Assembly (NCBI RefSeq): GCF_027111315.2 | Contig: NZ_CP114289.2 | Span: 3,410,001 to 3,474,000, forward strand | Length of the DNA stretch: 64,000 bases | Direction of reading: 5' to 3' | Origin: Flavobacterium limnophilum | GTDB lineage: Bacteria; Bacteroidota; Bacteroidia; Flavobacteriales; Flavobacteriaceae | Shown here: one piece after another, positions 59,512 through 64,000 of the stretch | Layout: the number at the start of each line of letters is the position of its first letter | Position numbering within the stretch: the stretch's first letter is position 1 | Position numbers and translations under genes: made by a program | Notes under the pieces: model-generated | Database searches by the model: none | Told to the model about the DNA's origin: nothing | Seen by the model: only the letters and a program-made list of their open reading frames with translations

Positions 59512-60579
59512 ATGGAATTTAACACTTCTCAAAAAACCATCCTCATTGCTCCCCTAAATTGGGGTTTGGGTCACGCCACAAGATGCATTCCCATTATCAA
59601 GGCATTACAGGAAAATGATTATGTTCCGATTATAGCTTCGGATGGAATCGCGCTGGAGTTATTGCGAAAAGAATTCCCGTATCTGAAATCGCTGGAATTG
59701 CCTTCGTATCAAATAGAATATGCCAAGAACGGCAAGAATTTCAAATGGAAACTGTTGCAAAGTTGTCCAAAAATGATTGAAGCCATTTTGGAAGAAAAGA
59801 AAATGGTCAAAAAATGGATCAAGAAATATACTATTGACGGCATAATCTCGGACAATCGACTGGGGGTTTTCAGCCAAAAAGTGCCATCGGTTTTCATGAC
59901 ACATCAACTGAACGTGATGACGGGAAACACCACCTGGATTACGAGCAAACTGCACCAACACCTCATCAAAAAATATGCGGAATGTTGGGTTCCCGATTTT
60001 GAAGGAATTCCAAATCTAACCGGCAATTTGGGCCACATCAAAAAGGCGGATTTCGAAATAAAATACATTGGCTCTTTGAGTAGAATCCAGAAAAAAACTA
60101 TTCCAAAACAATACGACTTGATGATTATTCTTTCGGGACCGGAACCTCAACGCGGCTTATTGGAAGAGAAACTGAAAAAAGAAATCTTGCGCTTTGACGG
60201 CAAAATAGTCTTCATCAAAGGCATTGTCGAAAAGGATCAAAAAAAGGAGGAAATTGACAATGTCACTTACTATAATTTCATGAATTCTCGTCAACTCGAA
60301 CAAACTTTTAACGAAAGTGAAACGATCTTGTGTCGTTCGGGTTACACCACTATCATGGACTTGGCAAAACTGGAGAAAAAAGCTTTTTTTATCCCTACTC
60401 CCGGCCAATATGAACAAGAATATTTAGCCGAAAAATTCAAAAAAGAAGGCCTGGTTCCGTATGCAAAACAAAATGATTTCAAGATGGAAAACATCCTGGA
60501 AATCGAAGTTTACAAAGGTTTGACCTCAACAAAAAACACCGTTGATTGGAAAGAATTATTCAAAGTATTTGAGAAATAA
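59512..60579 (+). CDS. MurG-like glycosyltransferase (GT28-type)
   Basis: A 355-aa protein with the two-Rossmann GT-B fold of the MurG/MGDG synthase group. The N-terminal half begins ILIAPLNWGLGHATRCIPII (residues 11-30), whose GxGHATR loop resembles the MurG glycine loop that contacts the acceptor lipid. The C-terminal half has IILSGPEPQRG near 204-214 and the donor-binding LCRSGYTTIMDLAKL near 275-290, then IPTPGQYEQEYLAEKF, the nucleotide-sugar binding block. MurG itself is usually encoded in the cell-wall cluster and is more conserved, so this is probably a second enzyme, for glycolipid or surface glycan synthesis. Donor and acceptor are unknown. There is no signal peptide, so it is likely a peripheral inner-membrane protein. 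Confidence 0.85.
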   Translation: MEFNTSQKTILIAPLNWGLGHATRCIPIIKALQENDYVPIIASDGIALELLRKEFPYLKSLELPSYQIEYAKNGKNFKWKLLQSCPKMIEAILEEKKMVKKWIKKYTIDGIISDNRLGVFSQKVPSVFMTHQLNVMTGNTTWITSKLHQHLIKKYAECWVPDFEGIPNLTGNLGHIKKADFEIKYIGSLSRIQKKTIPKQYDLMIILSGPEPQRGLLEEKLKKEILRFDGKIVFIKGIVEKDQKKEEIDNVTYYNFMNSRQLEQTFNESETILCRSGYTTIMDLAKLEKKAFFIPTPGQYEQEYLAEKFKKEGLVPYAKQNDFKMENILEIEVYKGLTSTKNTVDWKELFKVFEK

Positions 60580-60600
60580 ACAGCAAGTTTTACCCATTAA

Positions 60601-60643
60601 AAAACCCGAATTAAACTAACTTAATTAGTTCAATTCGGGTTTT
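60601..60643. terminator. Bidirectional terminator between glycosyltransferase and phoU
   Basis: AAAACCCGAATT and AATTCGGGTTTT form a perfect 12-bp stem, extended inward by AACTAA/TTAGTT, between converging genes. Confidence 0.85.
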
Positions 60644-60660
60644 AGTATTTTTAACAAAAA

Positions 60661-61329
60661 CTATTCTGCACTTGGATCTTCGTGTTTGTCATGCTTGATA
60701 ATCTTGGCATGGACAATAAAATAAACATACTCGGCTATATTGGAACAATGATCGGAAATTCGTTCCAAATGTTTAATCCCAATAACAAGATTGGTTCCCG
60801 AAACAACCGTTTTTGAATGCGCCTTCATTTCAGAAATGATGTTTTGAATGGTTTCGTCACTTATGTTTTTAATTGCCGTATTCAAACTAAAAATTTCCGC
60901 AAAAGTGTTCTCGTCACGCGTCAAAAAATAGGAATTGGTTTTTGTTGTGATGAGTTCAACTTGCTTGCCCAAATCTGCAATGGCAAACTTGGCTATCAAA
61001 TCGTGTTTGCCTTTGATATTTTTAGTTCTTTTGATGATGCTCACGGCTAAATCCCCTATTCGTTCTATCTCGTTGCTAATTTGCAAACATCCCATGATAA
61101 ACCGTAAATCAGTGGCCACAGGCTGTTGCAAGGCAAAAATACTTTGACAAATTTCGTCGATTTTCACGTCTAATTTATCAATCTTGCTTTCCACTTTTTT
61201 TACTTCCTTGCCTTCAATTGGCTCTGAAAGCAATGCTTTTACAGATTCGCTAACTTGGCTTTCGGCCAAACCGCCAATTTTCACGATTATATTATTTAAT
61301 TTTTCTAGTTCTATTTCAAAGTGTGTCAT
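60661..61329 (-). CDS. phoU: Phosphate signalling/transport regulator PhoU
   Basis: PhoU restrains the Pst transporter and the phosphate two-component system when phosphate is plentiful. The 222-aa product is all-helical with two repeats of the PhoU three-helix domain; metal-binding acidic motifs are visible in LQISNEIERIGDLAVSI (first domain) and IKHLERISDHCSNIAEYVYF (second domain). The frame is open to 61467, but the extra 46 residues ([15 protein letters not shown] and following) have no family similarity, and MTHFEIELEKLNN at 61329 matches the usual PhoU N-terminus. It is the last gene of the pst operon, 55 bp after pstB. Confidence 0.93.
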   Translation of the reverse strand: MTHFEIELEKLNNIIVKIGGLAESQVSESVKALLSEPIEGKEVKKVESKIDKLDVKIDEICQSIFALQQPVATDLRFIMGCLQISNEIERIGDLAVSIIKRTKNIKGKHDLIAKFAIADLGKQVELITTKTNSYFLTRDENTFAEIFSLNTAIKNISDETIQNIISEMKAHSKTVVSGTNLVIGIKHLERISDHCSNIAEYVYFIVHAKIIKHDKHEDPSAE

Positions 61330-61384
61330 ACTGATATACGATTTTAGATATTGGATATTGGATAAAAGATTTTGAATACACTTA

Positions 61385-62143
61385 CTATCCGAATCTTCCG
61401 GTGATATAATCTTCGGTTTGTTTTTTTTCTGGTTTGGTAAAAATAGTATTTGTTTTTCCCATTTCAATCAATTCACCCATATAAAAAAACGCCGTGTGAT
61501 CGCTGGTTCTTGCAGCCTGTTGCATGTTGTGGGTCACGATAATAATAGTGTACTGCTCTTTCAATTCATGCACCAACTCTTCAATTTTAGAAGTCGAAAT
61601 TGGGTCTAATGCACTCGCTGGTTCATCCATAAGAATGATGTCCGGGCTTACCGCCAATGTTCTTGCAATGCACAAACGCTGTTGTTGTCCGCCTGATAAT
61701 CCCATGGCAGAATCTCCTAATCGATCTTTTAATTCGTCCCAAATAGCGGCTTGTCGCAAAGAAGTTTCCACGATTTCGTCCAATTCCGTTTTGTCATTTA
61801 TGCCATTGATTCGAGGACCATAGGCAATATTCTCATAAATGGATTTCGGAAAAGGGTTTGATTTTTGAAATACCATCCCGATTTTTTTGCGGATATTCAC
61901 CACATCCACGTTCTTGTCGTAGATGTCGATTCCTTCCACAAGCAATTCTCCGGTGATTTTCACACTCGGGATCAAATCATTCATTCGGTTAATGCATCTC
62001 AAAAAAGTAGATTTCCCGCAACCCGAAGGCCCGATCAAGGCGGTTACTTTATTGGCCGGAATCTGCATCGAAATTTCCTTCAACGCTTTTTTCTCGCCGT
62101 AGTACAATGACAAATCATTAACCTGTATTTTTATATCTCTCAT
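61385..62143 (-). CDS. pstB: Phosphate ABC transporter ATP-binding protein PstB
   Basis: The 252-aa ATPase drives phosphate import through PstC-PstA at the inner membrane. All ABC motifs are present: Walker [11 protein letters not shown]-loop [11 protein letters not shown], signature [13 protein letters not shown], Walker [15 protein letters not shown] and H-loop [19 protein letters not shown] and the [16 protein letters not shown] stretch are diagnostic of PstB. The frame extends to 62197, but [21 protein letters not shown] at 62143 is the standard N-terminus. It lies between pstA (165 bp upstream, with a repeat-filled spacer) and phoU. Confidence 0.97.
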   Translation of the reverse strand: MRDIKIQVNDLSLYYGEKKALKEISMQIPANKVTALIGPSGCGKSTFLRCINRMNDLIPSVKITGELLVEGIDIYDKNVDVVNIRKKIGMVFQKSNPFPKSIYENIAYGPRINGINDKTELDEIVETSLRQAAIWDELKDRLGDSAMGLSGGQQQRLCIARTLAVSPDIILMDEPASALDPISTSKIEELVHELKEQYTIIIVTHNMQQAARTSDHTAFFYMGELIEMGKTNTIFTKPEKKQTEDYITGRFG

Positions 62144-62173
62144 TTTATTTTTGTTAAAACTATCCAACTTTTC

Positions 62174-62308
62174 TTTGCCACAAAGGCACAAAGACACGAA
62201 TTTTATTATTTAAAACATATTTTTATTGATTTCTGCCACAAAGACAAATAAGTACAAATTTTAATTATTTAAAACCTATTTACTTTGTGACTTTGCGACT
62301 TTGTGGCA
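62174..62308. repeat. Intergenic direct and inverted repeats between pstA and pstB
   Basis: TGCCACAAAG followed by GACA...AATTTTA..TTATTTAAAAC occurs twice (from 62176 and from 62234), and its inverted form CTTTGTGGCA closes the block at 62299-62308, preceded by ACTTTGTGACTTTGCG. Either direct copy can pair with the inverted end. This spacer is unusually long for an operon of coupled genes and may form a hairpin that lowers or stabilises part of the pst message. Confidence 0.6.
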
Positions 62309-63253
62309 TCATTTTGCTTTTCTTCTAATTCTGGATCTGATAATTACTGCCACCAAATTTAAAGATAATGTAAGAATTAACAATACCAAAGTGGTTGCAA
62401 ACTGAATTGGCATTGTTTTCTCCACATCCGAAGACTGGGTTGACATGATGTAAACATGGTAGCCCAAATTCATGAATTGGTCGCTCAAAGAACCCGGCAA
62501 TGTGGCCAAATAATAAGCAGCTCCAGTAAACAATATAGGAGCAACTTCGCCGGCGCCTCTACTCACGGCAAGAATTGTTCCCGTCATGATTCCAGAAATA
62601 GAACCCGGAAAAACCACTTTTTTAATGGTTTGCCACTTGGTCGCACCCAATGCCAAACTGGCTTCTCTTAATTCTCTTGGAATTGTTTTAAGTGATTCTT
62701 CCACCGAAACGATAATTACGGGAAGCGTCAATAATGCCATTGTCAAACTGGCCCAAAGAATATTGGGTTGTCCCCAATGCAATTCGCCGTCATTGAAAGC
62801 AGAATCCATTCCGGTTCCCACAAATTGGATGAAAAAACCAAGACCAAAAAGTCCAAAAATTATCGAAGGCACTACCGCCAATGTTCTGATGGAAAATCGA
62901 ACCGCTGCCGCAAATTTGGAACTTTCGTGCGCATATTCCGTTAAATAAATAGCCGTTATTGTCCCGAAAGGAACGGCCGCAATAGACATCACGATAACCA
63001 ATATAAAAGTTCCAATCAAGGCTGGAAATATCCCTCCTTTGGTCATTCCGTCGGTTGGAAAAGAACTGATGAATTCCCAAGAAAATTTCTCGCGTCCTTG
63101 ATAAATTATGATCCCCAAGATGATGAACAAAATGGCGATAATCAAAATAACCGCAATTTGGGTCAATCCCACAACTGCTTTTTCTTTAATGTCTTTTCCC
63201 TTGCCATTCGTCTTGGCAAAAGGATTTTCCGATATGCTAATTGTATTTCCCAT
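62309..63253 (-). CDS. pstA: Phosphate ABC transporter permease PstA
   Basis: A 314-aa inner-membrane permease forming the phosphate channel with PstC. It has about six spans, the first at residues 31-52 (IAVILIIAILFIILGIIIY). The ABC permease EAA loop is visible in RELREASLALGATKWQTIKK, and the hallmark GEVAPILFTGAAYY near the C-terminus matches PstA (GETAPLLFT in many). A cytosolic N-terminal stretch of about 25 residues rich in Lys precedes the first span. The start at 63253 is 2 bp after the pstC stop at 63256, indicating coupled translation. Confidence 0.95.
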   Translation of the reverse strand: MGNTISISENPFAKTNGKGKDIKEKAVVGLTQIAVILIIAILFIILGIIIYQGREKFSWEFISSFPTDGMTKGGIFPALIGTFILVIVMSIAAVPFGTITAIYLTEYAHESSKFAAAVRFSIRTLAVVPSIIFGLFGLGFFIQFVGTGMDSAFNDGELHWGQPNILWASLTMALLTLPVIIVSVEESLKTIPRELREASLALGATKWQTIKKVVFPGSISGIMTGTILAVSRGAGEVAPILFTGAAYYLATLPGSLSDQFMNLGYHVYIMSTQSSDVEKTMPIQFATTLVLLILTLSLNLVAVIIRSRIRRKAK

Positions 63254-63255
63254 GT

Positions 63256-64000
63256 TTATTTACCTTGGAATTTTTTGATTAATCTTCCCTTAACATAAAA
63301 TTCTGCCACTGCATTTAATATGAAGGAGAAAATGAAAAGTAACGATCCAATGAAAAACAAAACGCTGTAATGGGTTTCTCCAAAAACAGTTTCCGCCATT
63401 TCAGAACCAATTGTTGCCGCAAAAGTTCGCACACTTTCGAATGGATTTGCGGATAATAATGCTGCATTTCCGGTGGCCATCAGCGCAATCATCGTTTCAC
63501 CAAAAACACGACCCACACCCAAAAGCAAGGCTGCAAAAATACCCGGTGTTGCCGCCGGCAAAATCACCGAAAAGGCGGTTTGTGCTTTGCTGGCTCCCAA
63601 AGCCAAACTGGCTTCGGTATATGTTTTGGGAACTGCCGAAAGAGCATCTTCTGAAATGGTGTAAATAATGGGGATTGCTGCCAATGCCATTGCGACACCA
63701 CCAATAAAAGCATTTAATCTAGAATCGTATCCAAAAATATCTTGGAAAAAAGTAGCCAAAACCATCATGGCAAAAAATCCAATGACCACCGATGGGAAAG
63801 CAGCCAGCATTTCGATGATGGGCTTGATGATTTCTTTTCTTCTATTGGATGCAAAACAAGAAGTATAAACCGCTGCCAATATTGCCAAAGGGCCAGCAAT
63901 CAGCATTGCGATTATCGTCACTTTCAAAGTTCCGATAAGTAAAGCAATCAAACCAAAACGTGGATTATCGGAAACAGGAACCCATTCGGTGGAGAAAAAA
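63256..64000 (-). CDS. pstC: Phosphate ABC transporter permease PstC, 5' end beyond the window
   Basis: The C-terminal 248 residues of PstC, the second permease of the phosphate importer. The frame continues to the window edge, reading FFSTEWVPVSDNPRFGLIAL before the TTG at 63951, so 63951 is not a true start. Visible features are PSVVIGFFAMMVLATF, the EAA loop KTYTEASLALGASKAQTAFS, and the hallmark GRVFGETMIALMATGNAA typical of PstC. At least five membrane spans are included. It overlaps the operon tightly with pstA. The substrate-binding protein PstS and the operon promoter should lie beyond base 64000. Confidence 0.94.
   Translation of the reverse strand, partial: FFSTEWVPVSDNPRFGLIALLIGTLKVTIIAMLIAGPLAILAAVYTSCFASNRRKEIIKPIIEMLAAFPSVVIGFFAMMVLATFFQDIFGYDSRLNAFIGGVAMALAAIPIIYTISEDALSAVPKTYTEASLALGASKAQTAFSVILPAATPGIFAALLLGVGRVFGETMIALMATGNAALLSANPFESVRTFAATIGSEMAETVFGETHYSVLFFIGSLLFIFSFILNAVAEFYVKGRLIKKFQGK

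Overview
The window comes from a member of the Bacteroidota, most likely Flavobacteriaceae and close to Flavobacterium. The evidence is a type IX secretion (T9SS) cargo with a gliding-motility-type C-terminal domain next to PorP/SprF- and PorE-like proteins, AT-rich spacers, no Shine-Dalgarno-like sites deciding starts, and repeated TAnnTTTG -7 boxes just upstream of genes on both strands. No tRNA, rRNA, CRISPR array, insertion sequence or prophage was recognised.

Layout. 1-2636: the 3' part of dxs and a DUF3078-like protein. 2640-7284: dgt and a secreted glycoside hydrolase family 2 enzyme, separated by a hairpin-rich spacer. 7384-10326: a divergent Lrp/AsnC regulator and metE pair with a candidate operator between them. 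10406-11947: an RDD membrane protein and an unrecognised 292-aa protein. 12085-12214: a probable small RNA gene with a full promoter and terminator. 12321-15923: nrdB-nrdA, class I ribonucleotide reductase. 16169-18470: DUF3109, MarC, and a small membrane protein overlapping a mini FAD protein. 18507-21201: HupE/UreJ-like protein, dCMP deaminase and S41 protease in one direction. 21390-25093: TerB-like protein, fbp, GNAT acetyltransferase and aspartate kinase; the spacer before the kinase carries a strongly structured element. 25256-29221: a 1138-aa putative outer-membrane protein and a small Lys-rich secreted protein.

29299-58652 (minus strand) is a T9SS surface-adhesin module: giant adhesin, then PorP/SprF-like, then PorE-like. 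The adhesin would be 8805 aa. It holds 60 consecutive 107-aa cadherin/Ig-like units (34717-53972), almost identical to each other, with a further 15-unit higher-order duplication. One missing base at about 41946 splits it into a 5570-aa piece with the Sec signal peptide and a 3235-aa piece with the T9SS C-terminal signal. The sister unit 4815 bp away is intact, so this is either a recent inactivation or switch, or a read/assembly error.

58653-59511 is AT-rich with no convincing gene. 59512-60579 is a MurG-like glycosyltransferase. 60661-64000 is the phosphate operon pstC(partial)-pstA-pstB-phoU on the minus strand, with pstS presumably beyond the window.

Functional themes are dNTP supply (dgt, nrdAB, dCMP deaminase), methionine and aspartate-family amino acids (metE, aspartate kinase), phosphate uptake, and cell-surface display.
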